Source of the DNA: Halomonas salipaludis
GTDB lineage: Bacteria; Pseudomonadota; Gammaproteobacteria; Pseudomonadales; Halomonadaceae
Assembly: GCF_002286975.1 (NCBI RefSeq)
Contig: NZ_NSKB01000015.1
Span: 1 to 47,173 of the forward strand
DNA length: 47,173 nt
Reading direction: 5' to 3'
Position numbers and translations under genes: made by a program. The notes beneath the pieces were generated by a model. The model did not search any database. It was not told the DNA's origin and was given only the letters and a program-made list of their open reading frames with translations. Numbering within the stretch: the stretch's first letter is position 1; every line of letters starts with the position of its first letter. Positions 37,749 through 46,922 of the stretch are shown here, piece after piece.

Positions 37749-38236
37749 CGCATTATCAGTCCGAGTTTGTCCCTCCTTGGCCTGAGACGCATACACTGCC
37801 TGTCGGTATAAGGCTGTCTGACATACTGACTCTATAGCTATGGAGATGTCGATTTCCAAGGGGAACAGACCGAAGGCCCCGACACATGCCACCTTGAGTC
37901 CGGTACTGCTGAAGTTGCTCAGGGCCAGCCAGGCGTCATCGAAACCGAAGGTCAACGTTCAGCCGTTAGCCTCAATCGATTTCAACCACGACGCCGACCA
38001 CATCACACCCGCGTGAGCGACGGCTTGGTCAAGGTGATGGTCTGGTACAACATCGAGTGGGCTTCTAGAATCGCATACTCTTCTCCACCCTGGCGATGCT
38101 GGCCGCTGACGTCGGCAGCGCCGCCCCCCAGGGGAAGCTGCCAGCACTGACGCTCCACCCCATGCGGTATCATGACGCCGGAGCACCGCCATGGGGCGGT
38201 ATCGTCGTATTCATTCGTCCCATTCAAGGAAGTACC
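37749..38236. other. Gene-poor stretch, possible gene remnants
   Basis: Several short frames exist on both strands (for example about 37686-37955 and 37959-38192, minus) but none has a clear family match or a good ribosome site. It may hold decayed sequence. Confidence 0.4.
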
Positions 38237-38983
38237 ATGTCGCTCCCCGACTACTCCTGGCTGGCCTGGACCCTCATCGTGGTGTCCACTTACCTGACCG
38301 GTGTCTCCAAGGGTGGATTCGCCGGAGGCTTCGGCACACTCTCGGTGCCGCTGATGGCGCTTGCTATCGGCCCCGTAGAGGCGGCCGGCTTGCTGCTACC
38401 GCTGCTTCTGGTGATGGATGGTTTCACGGTGAAGGCCTGGTGGGGGCATCACAACCGTCTCGAGGTGCGTCACTTGCTCCCAGGGTTGGTCATCGGGGTG
38501 ATCATCGGCACCCTGCTGATTGGTCGCTTGGACGAGGATGGCGTCCGCCTGCTGCTGGGCGTGATCTCCTTGCTGTTCGCGGCCTACATGCTGTTCAAGC
38601 CCTCGGCGGGCCGCCCCATCACGACTCGCTGGGCACTGCCGGCCGGTGCTGGCTGCGGCTTCACCAGCTTCCTGGCGCATGCCGGGGCGCCACCGCTCAA
38701 CCTCTACCTGGTTCCCCGGCGGCTGAGCAAGGAGGCGTTCATCGCCACCAGTTCGATCCTCTTCGCAGCGCTCAACCTGATGAAGCTGCCGCCCTACCTG
38801 TGGCTCGGAGAGATCAACCTGACCAGTGCCGGGGGATCGCTGGTGCTGGTACCGGTGGCCTGGGCCGGGGTGCACAGCGGCCTGTGGCTACAGCACCGGG
38901 TCAGCGAGCGCCTCTTCTACCGTCTGGTGATTCTGGTCATGGCCATCGTCGGCGTGCAGTTGCTGGTCAAGGCACTGGGGTGA
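38237..38983 (+). CDS. TauE/SafE-family membrane transporter
   Basis: This 248-residue permease has about eight hydrophobic helices. Typical family features are the N-terminal GVSKGGFAGGFGTLSVPLMA and the half-repeat GAGCGFTSFLAHAGAPPLNLYL in the second part. Family members export sulfite, sulfoacetate or related organic anions, often beside catabolic genes. AAGGAAG stands before the ATG at 38237. It is the last cargo gene before the recombinase trio; a role in acid export for the cluster is possible. Confidence 0.88.
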   Translation: MSLPDYSWLAWTLIVVSTYLTGVSKGGFAGGFGTLSVPLMALAIGPVEAAGLLLPLLLVMDGFTVKAWWGHHNRLEVRHLLPGLVIGVIIGTLLIGRLDEDGVRLLLGVISLLFAAYMLFKPSAGRPITTRWALPAGAGCGFTSFLAHAGAPPLNLYLVPRRLSKEAFIATSSILFAALNLMKLPPYLWLGEINLTSAGGSLVLVPVAWAGVHSGLWLQHRVSERLFYRLVILVMAIVGVQLLVKALG

Positions 38984-39067
38984 GACGCCCCTAGCGGCTA
39001 GCAGAGGATAACTTCTATAGGCGATTTGATCATCCGGGACTCTACATATAGGCATTGAAAAATATGA

Positions 39068-39535
39068 TTATAGGTTCAATTTCTCTCGGAGAATTTGGTC
39101 ACGCAGTACCCCATTCGCTTTTTCCGAGCAAGCCAGCTCTCGCTCCACAGCGATAATGCGGGCGGCCAGTTCAGCTTTGGTTTGGCGCATCAAGTAATGC
39201 ATGCGACGCCGCTCCGCGTCGCTGGGTCTTTCCACCTCGCGAGCAAGTGGCCGACCAACAGTACGCCGCCGGCGAACAGGTTGGGCGGCTTCTTCGTATA
39301 ATTGACGGCATTCAGGATTTCGAAGAATGGTGGATTCTGAAACACCAACTCCCGTGTCGGAGAGTTCACGCGATATTCTCGAAATACGTCCCAGTGTCAC
39401 GGGGCTGCCAGTCTCCTGTAGCCGGTTGATCGCTCTGCGCACGATCACTACGCTTCGATTGCGACGCTGCTGATGACTGCGTTTCAAACCGGCCATCGCC
39501 GCCTCTGAACGCGCCTTACGGGATGGTCGTGTCAT
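39068..39535 (-). CDS. gmtX: Third protein of recombinase trio (TnpC/GmtX-like)
   Basis: This basic protein of 155 residues has the size and place of Tn554 TnpC and of GmtX. It has a helix-turn-helix-like part (VTLGRISRISRELSDTGVGV then SESTILRN, about 46-73) and a C-terminal coiled coil (ELAARIIAVERELACSEKAN, about 125-144). It overlaps the GmtZ-like gene by ATGA. Tn554 TnpC affects the orientation and frequency of insertion; a similar accessory role is inferred. The Gmt name rests on order and size, not on a database match. Confidence 0.75.
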   Translation of the reverse strand: MTRPSRKARSEAAMAGLKRSHQQRRNRSVVIVRRAINRLQETGSPVTLGRISRISRELSDTGVGVSESTILRNPECRQLYEEAAQPVRRRRTVGRPLAREVERPSDAERRRMHYLMRQTKAELAARIIAVERELACSEKANGVLRDQILREKLNL

Positions 39536-42500
39536 CTCTCCTTTCTCCCGATGGTCAGTATGACGGGATCGGCAGCCGCCTGATCAGCTTGTTCCAGCAG
39601 TTCCATCTCGGCCAACACATCGTCGCAGCTCGCCATGGCTTCCTTTGCCTTGCGCCCTTCGGCGGGCAGGTTCTGTGCTTCCGCCATTTTCGCCATCTGC
39701 GCACAGGCCTGCCGGTAGATGATCACTTGGTCACGCTTGCGCCAGTCGGGCGCATTCCCGGCACAGCCGATGCAGGCGAACTTGATGGGGCACTGACTGG
39801 CCACCGTGCACCGTCCACCGATAACCGGGATCAGTGCGCCCACCTGCTCCTGCGCGGCTTCGATCTGCCGCCGGATTTGCGCTGGGGATCGCACATGGGT
39901 ACGGGACAGGTCCACACGGCTTTCAAAGATCTTTTGTTGTAACTCCATCAGCCTGGCCGGCGTCGGTTGGGAATAGTACTCGGTCACTCGCACATCTCGC
40001 TGCTTCATGAGGAGTGCGATCACATCCACAGGCGTGTTCAACGCCCGCATTTCCGTGGCAAAGCCGTGGCGCAACAGGTGGGAAGTGACCCGTACGGCCT
40101 CACCGGCAGCAGTTTGCAACGAGATGCCGTGCAACATGATGGACATCGTCGCATTGACATCCTTATGACTGAAATGCCTTCCGGCATGCTGCCATAAGTA
40201 GGGCGCCGGTCGAAGTTTGTGACGCAAGCTTCTGGTAGGCGGGATGGTCTCCAGGTACTGTCCTCGCTCACGCTGGAACTTCCACCAAGCGTGTAGTGCC
40301 CTCATGCAGCGCTCGTCAATATAGTAGGGCTCTTCTGCCTGGCGTCCCTTGGGGATCGCGCGGAAAGCAATCGCTTCACGATCTTTGGAGAGAAGCACTC
40401 GTGATAAGTTCTCTTGACTCAATCTTATCTGCAGGAACTCGTTCATGCGAGCCCCGGTCTTGGTCATGATCTGAATGGCCGCATGCCCGACGAGAGCAGC
40501 TAGCCTGAGTGCCTCCAGTGGAATAAAGGTTATGTCAAGATCCCGTGAGATTCGCTCCAACCAATGGGATATAGACACACCCCAAGTTGATCGTGGCGGG
40601 AGTTGGAAAGCCGCCTTTGAGAAGCCGTTATGCCTCAGAAAGTCAGAATCGATAACTTGAGACTTAAGCACATTGGCCTGCAAAAGCTCGATGAACCAGT
40701 AAGGCTCTATCAAAGTGGCATCATCACGAGCATGGCCACCCTCATAGCTTAGGAAGTAACGTGCCTGGTTACATACCGCCGCACGTATACGCTGACGCTG
40801 ATCCTGATGATAATAGAAGTCTTCTGCCACGGGCTCATGCACAGAACGCAATGTTGCTGCATCCCAGAGCCTAAAATGCTGCTGTGTCGGTCGAGTGCGG
40901 CCTGATGTTGATACCGTTTCATCGGTGATCGAGAATGACATCGGCAGGGCTTCCCCTTCCCGTTTATGATGGGCAATGGCGTCCTGCAAGGCTGTATGCA
41001 GTCGCTCGACCTGAATGCTTCGGCGCTCGGCCACATCACGAAGCAGATAGAATTGATCATGTACAACGGCGGTCGCTGCCTTGCGACGCATCCTCTGGTC
41101 GGTTCTCACGTCTCGATGGATAGTGGAGCGGTGCCAGAAGTGGTCATCCTTCAATCCACTGAGCTGCCAGGGCGCCACGGCCCGGCGCTGCTCGGGTGTC
41201 AGTCTAAGCAAGTAATCCTCTTGTTTGCGCAGCAGGCGAAAATAGGTCTGCAGGAACCGACCGCGTTTGGGTGAGCCTTCTTCTGGCAACACCTCACCAT
41301 CATGGTATCTTTGGTAAAACACCTCAGGGTCAAGTGCGTCGATATCCGGTAGCTTCAACTGTTTCAGATAGCGCGACATGTTGGCAAAGAAAGTGATGTC
41401 GTTAGGCCGGTTTCCGTCGGCGAAAGTCATGACAAAGAAGGCCACGTCCCGCAGTTTCGGCTGCAAAATGGAATGGATCATTCGTCGTTGGGATTCATTG
41501 AAGGGCCGTCCCATACTCAATGATTCCAGAAAGGTCAACGGCAGGTGATGGAGTGCTGGTGATACGCTGTCGAATACCATCTGTAGAGTGATCTCCTTCC
41601 ATACCCGCAATGGCCTGGCCTGATGCCCCGTCTCTGCTTCCCAACGCCGGATTTCTTGTTTAATGTGACGATCATTGTGATCGGAAATCCGCAGTACCTC
41701 GCTGTAGGCTACCGTATGTCCCTCACGGTGTAGGTGCTCAATGGTCAGACGTGTGAGCCGCGTGAGCACTTCACGTGAACGCCGCGTATTGGGAAGCGAA
41801 TAGCGAAAGGTGTTGAAGTCCCGACGCCAGCCCTCATAGGCCTCACGACTGTCGACCGGGGCGCTCAAGAGCTCATCGGCCAATGTTGCCACATAGTGGC
41901 GCGAATACCCCGACACGGTGGCTACGCTAAATCCTAAGCATCTACTGATGTCGGCCAGCTTGAAGGGAGTGCCGAGCCGGCGACGACGGTCCAGTTCGGC
42001 CTTGATCGATTCGTTCCGCTGGTTCAGCGCATGATTTTCGCCCACGAGGACGGTGGTACCGTAGGTGTCGAGAGATTTCCAGGCAACCGTGCGCGCTACC
42101 TGATGACCGGTCTCCTGCTCCCAGAGAACCAACTCCTCATTGAGGATCTGTCTTCGTCCTCCCGTAATGGCTTCAACTGCGTTCACCGTCATCACCGCGT
42201 TCTCGCGATGCAGCTGTTCGATGACCAGCCGCGCAAAGCGTCGGAACAGCACCGGACCACTTGTTGTGCGCGTAATAGAGGGGCGAAAGGTGCGGTAGTC
42301 ACGTACCCAGCGTTCATAAGCTTCTTGATTCTCGACTGCCGTGTCCAACAACTCCGCTGCCAGTTCACGGACATAACGCTGGGTAACGCCACTGATCGTC
42401 TTGCGATCGTAGCCGGTTACCGCCATAATTTCCTGGTTCACGAATGCCACACCCAGCTCGCGTCGGCGATCAAGATCGGCACGTATCGTAAGCCGTCGAT

Positions 42501-42540
42501 GCTCCGGATCGACGCGGTGTTGCCGTGCCGGCGGCGTCAT
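39532..42540 (-). CDS. gmtZ: Large tyrosine recombinase (TnpB/GmtZ-like)
   Basis: This 1002-residue protein has a tyrosine recombinase catalytic domain near its C-terminus: Arg698 in KTGARMNEFL, His821-Leu-Leu-Arg824 in SHLLRHGF, and Tyr855 or Tyr856 in TEYYSQPT. A cysteine-rich part (CTVASQCPIKFACIGCAG) follows, similar in kind to the C-terminus of Tn554 TnpB. The N-terminal 310 residues are two copies of a 130-residue unit with an exact 160-residue period, rich in helix-turn-helix-like segments. It is coupled to both neighbours by 4-base overlaps. It is likely the main strand-exchange enzyme together with the GmtY-like protein. Confidence 0.82.
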   Translation of the reverse strand: MTPPARQHRVDPEHRRLTIRADLDRRRELGVAFVNQEIMAVTGYDRKTISGVTQRYVRELAAELLDTAVENQEAYERWVRDYRTFRPSITRTTSGPVLFRRFARLVIEQLHRENAVMTVNAVEAITGGRRQILNEELVLWEQETGHQVARTVAWKSLDTYGTTVLVGENHALNQRNESIKAELDRRRRLGTPFKLADISRCLGFSVATVSGYSRHYVATLADELLSAPVDSREAYEGWRRDFNTFRYSLPNTRRSREVLTRLTRLTIEHLHREGHTVAYSEVLRISDHNDRHIKQEIRRWEAETGHQARPLRVWKEITLQMVFDSVSPALHHLPLTFLESLSMGRPFNESQRRMIHSILQPKLRDVAFFVMTFADGNRPNDITFFANMSRYLKQLKLPDIDALDPEVFYQRYHDGEVLPEEGSPKRGRFLQTYFRLLRKQEDYLLRLTPEQRRAVAPWQLSGLKDDHFWHRSTIHRDVRTDQRMRRKAATAVVHDQFYLLRDVAERRSIQVERLHTALQDAIAHHKREGEALPMSFSITDETVSTSGRTRPTQQHFRLWDAATLRSVHEPVAEDFYYHQDQRQRIRAAVCNQARYFLSYEGGHARDDATLIEPYWFIELLQANVLKSQVIDSDFLRHNGFSKAAFQLPPRSTWGVSISHWLERISRDLDITFIPLEALRLAALVGHAAIQIMTKTGARMNEFLQIRLSQENLSRVLLSKDREAIAFRAIPKGRQAEEPYYIDERCMRALHAWWKFQRERGQYLETIPPTRSLRHKLRPAPYLWQHAGRHFSHKDVNATMSIMLHGISLQTAAGEAVRVTSHLLRHGFATEMRALNTPVDVIALLMKQRDVRVTEYYSQPTPARLMELQQKIFESRVDLSRTHVRSPAQIRRQIEAAQEQVGALIPVIGGRCTVASQCPIKFACIGCAGNAPDWRKRDQVIIYRQACAQMAKMAEAQNLPAEGRKAKEAMASCDDVLAEMELLEQADQAAADPVILTIGRKER

Positions 42541-43892
42541 GGTTTCAGCATCTCATCTAACATTTTCTGGCTCTCGGTTATTGACTCGGGACGAGGAGCC
42601 GGTTGGGAACGGCGAGCGCGATCATGCCTGTGCTCACGTTCGATGCGAGCATGAATGCGATGAGCCAACTCCGGCAGGTTATGTCGGCGGATAGCTTGGT
42701 CATAGATTGGCAGCATGTCGCTTGTCCAGGCCATGAGCTCACGTAGGGCACCACGCAGGCTCTGCAGTTCCTCGGCGGATCGGGCACGCTGGTGGATGTC
42801 ATTGAGCGCCTGTGTCACGAACCAGTGGCGGACCTGATGGCAACGCACTTGTAGGCCCGCGGCGCTGAGAGCCGGTGCCCAATAGTCGCGGCGGAAGTGG
42901 TCCGGGTTCATTGATGTGCCGCGTCGAGTCAGAAACAGTGGAATGCGGTGAAGGGCTTCCACAGGGAGTTCAGCGAGTTCCGTAAGCCCATATCCTCGGG
43001 GATCTAGCCGAGCACGCTGCTCGTCCACATATCGTCGCAAGACCTTGGCCGTGCGGTCGGTAATGAACAGCCTTTTCACTCGGCGTCCATGACTTCCCTT
43101 GCTGATCGCCAACATCTCTCGCATAAAACCACTCTGTACCCAGTCCGCCACGCTGAGTTGGCAAGCCTCGTGCACACGGCAGCCGCTATCAAAGAGGATA
43201 CGTACCAAGGCGGTTTCACGTAGTGTCCACCCCCACTGCTCACCAGCTGACATGACCCTGTTCATCAAGGCTGGTTCATCCAGTATCTCGGGTAACCATT
43301 GATTCCCTTTCAGCCGGAAATAACTGGCGGAAAGGCGCATCTCTCGAACGCCGTCTACGCCACTGTCAGCAGGCATGGGCATTCGACCATGGGCATCGAC
43401 AAACGCTCGGAGTTGCCGGCGGCGCTCCTCTTCGATGTAACGACGGGCGCCGTCGGCATCCATCGGATTGCCATGGTGATAGTGACCGTGCTCATGCAGT
43501 ACCGTGTAGAACGATCTCAGCGCCGCCAGGAGCCGTTCCAGGCGCCGGCCAGTCTGCCAAGTCGGTTCGATCCGGCGAGTTTCGAATCCACCGCGATCTC
43601 GACCTAACGCCACGATGCACTTCATTTCCGAAGCGAGGAAAAAAGCCAACACTACCCGCACCTGAGCCGGTGGCCCCAGCAACTGCCAACCCTGTCGAAT
43701 CACGACGGGATGATCTGTCGCCCATGAAGCAAAGGAAACCACTTCCCTCGTGTAGGCTCTTGCCGTCAGCGATGCATGGTGACGCACGGACAGGCAGGCA
43801 TAGAGGGTCAGCTCCGGATGCGGCAACCCATCGCGATCCACCACATGAAAGGGATAGCAACCTTCGGCACGCAAGACTCGATAAACCGGCAT
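42537..43892 (-). CDS. gmtY: Tyrosine recombinase (TnpA/GmtY-like)
   Basis: This 451-residue phage-integrase-type recombinase has an N-terminal SAM-like core-binding domain (about 25-160). The catalytic set is Arg239 in SGCRVHEACQL, His352 and Arg355 in CHQVRHWF, and Tyr397 in MLPIYDQA. The box-II histidine is replaced by Trp in MAWTSDM, as in many relatives. It is the first gene of the trio and starts 106 bases inside the right end of the island. It should cut and rejoin DNA at the umuC site. Confidence 0.85.
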   Translation of the reverse strand: MPVYRVLRAEGCYPFHVVDRDGLPHPELTLYACLSVRHHASLTARAYTREVVSFASWATDHPVVIRQGWQLLGPPAQVRVVLAFFLASEMKCIVALGRDRGGFETRRIEPTWQTGRRLERLLAALRSFYTVLHEHGHYHHGNPMDADGARRYIEEERRRQLRAFVDAHGRMPMPADSGVDGVREMRLSASYFRLKGNQWLPEILDEPALMNRVMSAGEQWGWTLRETALVRILFDSGCRVHEACQLSVADWVQSGFMREMLAISKGSHGRRVKRLFITDRTAKVLRRYVDEQRARLDPRGYGLTELAELPVEALHRIPLFLTRRGTSMNPDHFRRDYWAPALSAAGLQVRCHQVRHWFVTQALNDIHQRARSAEELQSLRGALRELMAWTSDMLPIYDQAIRRHNLPELAHRIHARIEREHRHDRARRSQPAPRPESITESQKMLDEMLKP

Positions 43893-43998
43893 AAGCGGTT
43901 ACCTCCCCAAGGCAAGGCACACTGATGCTACCTGCACATGTTCTATGACTGCATTACAGTATCTTTGATGAGAAAGAACCCACTCTGGAGTATAGAGC
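43893..43998. other. Right end of the island
   Basis: These 106 bases hold the trio promoter on the minus strand and the right recombination end. No inverted match to the left end (12004-12060) is visible. Confidence 0.55.
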
Positions 43999-44857
43999 CA
44001 AGTTGGCTAATCGGATGGCCAAGAAGCTGCCCCTCTACGGTGGCGTCTGCGTGATGAGGCCGGGTACCAAGGAGTGTGAGGCGCTGCTGAAGCAGGTTGC
44101 CCTTGGCGACGTATGGGGCGTGGGGAGACGGCTGGTCGAACGGCTCGCACTGCTCGGCCTGCACAGCGCCTGGGATCTAGCTCAGGCGGATGCCAAGCAG
44201 ATTCGTCGGCGCTTCTCGGTGACCCTGGAGCGCACCTGCCTGGAACTGAAGGGCATCCCCTGCATCGAGATGAACGACCCAGGCGACGCTCGACAGCGCA
44301 TCATGACCTCGCGCTCCTTCGGGCGCCTGACTGATAACCGCCAGCAGATCCATCAGGCCATTCGTCAATTCGCTCAGCGCAGTGCCGAGAAGCTGCGCGC
44401 ACAGGACAGCCTGACGCGCGCCGTATACGTCTTCCTGAAGACCAATCGGCACCGGCCTGACCTGCCACAATACTCCCCCAGTGCCATTGTCGAGCTGCCA
44501 TCACCCAGCGATGACAGCCGCGCCATCCTGCATGCGGCCAGCCAGGCCCTGGATGCGATCTACAGGCCTCGCTATCGCTTCATGAAAGCGGGCGTGATGT
44601 TGGTCGACCTGATCGATGCCAACCGTGAGCAGCTCTCACTGCTGGATACTCCACAGAGCCAGGCTGAGAGTGCGCGTAGCGAGCAGCTGATGTCCGCGGT
44701 CGACCAGTTAAACCAGAGGATGGGTAAAGGCACCGTCACCTTCGGACGAGCAGAGGCCGGTGCTGCTTGGCACCTGCGTTGCGCCAACCGAACGCCACGC
44801 TGGACCACACGCTGGGATGAGCTGCCCATCGTCCGACCGGGATGCTTGCGTCGGTAA
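43999..44857 (+). pseudogene. umuC: umuC, 3' part
   Basis: This encodes residues 145-430 of UmuC: the rest of the palm and thumb (KLANRMAKKLPLYGG, then VWGVGRRLVERLALLGL with its helix-hairpin-helix), and the little finger domain. A clamp-binding type motif QLSLLD is near residue 357. The first base here completes codon 145 (GC + C). A TTG at 44003 is the first codon that could start translation, but no ribosome site precedes it. The sequence is undamaged, so precise excision would restore the gene. Confidence 0.95.
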
Positions 44858-44938
44858 TCACCTACATACATTGCCGAGTTGTCCTACAGCCGCGCAGACA
44901 CCCTGGCCATATGCTCTTCGTAGACGATGGAGGGCAAC

Positions 44939-45226
44939 ATGCGACACTGCGTTTTCACGCTGTGCGGTACCGAAGTTGAGCTGAGCATGGTACGCGACCC
45001 GACTAACCACGAGTGGCTCGCCATCACGCGCTGGCACCCTGAGGAATTCCCACAGCCAATCACTTACATCATGCCGCCCCAGGCAGCGGGCACAGATGAA
45101 GAAATGGCATGGGAGACGGCCAAGGACTGGGCTAGCCGTAACCTCTCACGCGACTGGATCGCCGTCGTCAGCACGGAACAGGACATTCAGCGGCTGGCCG
45201 CCGCACGAAGCCAGATGTTGCATTGA
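44939..45226 (+). CDS. Unknown small protein downstream of umuC
   Basis: A 95-residue protein of unknown family. A GGAGGG lies just before the ATG at 44939, which I prefer to the ATG at 44927. Contents: a beta-rich first half (CVFTLCGTEVELSMV), then acidic and aromatic helices (DEEMAWETAKDWASRNL). No membrane segment. Its place between umuC and the SRAP gene suggests, but does not prove, a link to DNA damage. Confidence 0.65.
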   Translation: MRHCVFTLCGTEVELSMVRDPTNHEWLAITRWHPEEFPQPITYIMPPQAAGTDEEMAWETAKDWASRNLSRDWIAVVSTEQDIQRLAAARSQMLH

Positions 45227-45254
45227 AACGCTGACGGTATAGTCGGTGTCGACG

Positions 45255-45917
45255 CTATCGTGCTGGCTCGATCAGGTCGGCTCCGTCGTTGGTCGGGCGG
45301 TTGACGCGGGTGCTGACCGGCCAGTGAGTGATCAGCTGTGCATCTAGGTGATGGACCACATGACGGATGGTCTCGCGGTCGGTCAGGTGTGGGTCGAGCC
45401 ACGGCTCGAGGCTTTCGGCATCCAGGGCCAGCGGCATACGCGAGTGGACCTCCCCAGCGACTCCGCGGGCCGGCTCGGTGATGATGGCACACCCCGGCGT
45501 GCCATCCGCCCGTTTGGTCCAGATCCCCGCCAGCCAGAGTGGCTCGCGATCCTCACGGCACAGGAAATGCGGCTGCTTCTTGCCATCGGTAAGCTCCCAT
45601 TCAAACCAGCCATCAGCGGGCACCAGGCAGCGGTGATGGGCGAAAGCACCGCGGAAGTACGTTGAGGTCACGACCTTCTCGACCGTCGCATTGATCGGCT
45701 GCGGCGCCTTCTCGCCGGCCCAATGAGGGCGATAGCCCCACCACAGCTCAGTCATCAGTAACGGCGCCTCGTCATCGCCGCGGCGCACTGCCGTGATGAA
45801 GGTACCCGGGGAGACGTTGTAGCGCTGCGCCAGAGGCTGCTCAGGCTCGGCTAGCGGTAGCTTCAGCGAAGCCGACAGCTTGGGGTAATCACTGTAGAGA
45901 GCGAAGCGTCCACACAT
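45255..45917 (-). CDS. yedK: SRAP-domain protein (YedK/HMCES family)
   Basis: This 220-residue protein binds abasic sites in single-stranded DNA and forms a stable crosslink with its N-terminal cysteine. After removal of Met the chain starts CGRFALYSDY, with Cys2 as the reacting residue. The conserved NATVEKV, FRGAFAHHRCLVPADGWFEW (with active-site Glu) and HSRMPLAL (His) blocks are complete. I chose the ATG at 45917 so that Cys is residue 2; the longer frame would hide it. It faces umuDC from the other strand. Confidence 0.94.
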   Translation of the reverse strand: MCGRFALYSDYPKLSASLKLPLAEPEQPLAQRYNVSPGTFITAVRRGDDEAPLLMTELWWGYRPHWAGEKAPQPINATVEKVVTSTYFRGAFAHHRCLVPADGWFEWELTDGKKQPHFLCREDREPLWLAGIWTKRADGTPGCAIITEPARGVAGEVHSRMPLALDAESLEPWLDPHLTDRETIRHVVHHLDAQLITHWPVSTRVNRPTNDGADLIEPAR

Positions 45918-46183
45918 GGCGTACCTCGGAAGCCTGACAACTAACCTGCTGACGCAGCAACGCTCATCGACGGTCCCCGCCATTCACCATAGATCATGCC
46001 GATACCTTCAGCTTTCCAAGGCGTAGGCCGACAGCGCTGCGGGTTGATTTAACTGCGGCGTCGCCATTTCCATAGCCTGGCGGGTGGCTAGGATACCCCA
46101 AGCGATTCACTGAAGCGGGCATTGCCGATGATCATGTAAGGTCTTCTTGCTGTGTACTGAAATAGTAAGGTGGCGGTTGAACA

Positions 46184-46609
46184 TCACGTAGCACGTTCGC
46201 GGCCGCGGTCAGGCCGGCGGTCGTGAAACCAGTCCAGCCAGTCAACTTCGAAAGCGACAGGCCCCGTCTCACCATCAACGACAGGCACGGCTGCGCCAAG
46301 TAGATAGCGCATGAAGCCATCCTGAAACCGTTCCGGGATGTCTTGAATCCGCACATACGGGGTTCCTGTTGATGTATGGTGCACGTTGACGATCGGCTCA
46401 CCTGCTTCGCGCGGCCCTTGATGCTGCGTGCGTCGACCATCACCCAACGTCTTTTGCATTTCCCAAAGCTCATGCGCAATAGCCAGCATGGCACGAGACG
46501 CCATAGGGTCCGCAGCTTCCAGCCGCAAGCCGTGCTCTTGCAGCAAAGAGGCATGATCATTGAGATCATCAACCAGGATCTGGATGTCATGGTCGGAGAA
46601 GACAACCAT
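46184..46609 (-). CDS. Unknown protein downstream of the antitoxin-like ORF
   Basis: A soluble, acidic 141-residue protein. N-terminal helices (DHDIQILVDDLNDHASLLQE) and a tail PVAFEVDWLDWFHDRRPDR are visible. I do not recognise the family; it is not a RES toxin, lacking that family's GGRWN block. It begins 31 bases after the antitoxin-like ORF, so the two were probably one operon. An overlapping frame at 46132-46605 is less protein-like. Confidence 0.6.
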   Translation of the reverse strand: MVVFSDHDIQILVDDLNDHASLLQEHGLRLEAADPMASRAMLAIAHELWEMQKTLGDGRRTQHQGPREAGEPIVNVHHTSTGTPYVRIQDIPERFQDGFMRYLLGAAVPVVDGETGPVAFEVDWLDWFHDRRPDRGRERAT

Positions 46610-46640
46610 TAGATACTCCGAAGTTATGGGCTATTGAGCG

Positions 46641-46913
46641 TTATGAGAATTCGCCGCATTCGATTTTTCCCAAAGCCTCGCGTATCGACTGCCGCCCTCT
46701 AGACGTGCCGAGCAGATCCATGGGCCGCGAGCCAGATAGCGCCGGCACCTCGCAGTGCAGCCACTCGCGAGCGATGTCGGCGTCCTCGAACACGTTAACG
46801 ACGTAATCCAGCACAGCTTCAGCATCGACCACCTCAGCGACGGGATGGCCACGCTCAGTCACTTGCTTGATCGCTTCGACCTTGAATTCTTCGGTGTATC
46901 GCTGGCGACTCAT
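46641..46913 (-). pseudogene. Chimera: IS3 OrfA N-terminus joined to an Xre/MbcA-type antitoxin C-terminus
   Basis: Residues 1-30 (from MSRQRYTEEFKVEAIKQVTE to about VAEVVD) are a typical IS3 OrfA start. From about residue 31 the chain is the C-terminal domain of Xre/MbcA/ParS antitoxins (DUF2384): VNVFEDADIAREWL, ALSGSRPMDLLGTSRGR and REALGKIECGEFS. The join is near base 46823 and keeps the frame. The antitoxin's own DNA-binding part is lost and replaced by the OrfA helix-turn-helix start. No RES toxin gene is adjacent. It could be a fossil or a fused protein that is made from the IS signals. Confidence 0.7.
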
Positions 46914-46922
46914 GGAACCTCC

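Noticed and set aside
37686-38192. Short minus-strand ORFs between the oxidoreductase and the TauE gene
   Set aside because: No ribosome site, no recognisable domain, and overlap with the end of a real gene.
46132-46605. 157-residue minus-strand ORF
   Set aside because: It overlaps the 141-residue ORF in another frame and has an unlikely composition rich in Trp, Cys, Met and Ser.
46184-46609. RES-type toxin paired with the antitoxin-like ORF
   Set aside because: The protein lacks the GGRWN block and other RES residues; only its position suggests a toxin.
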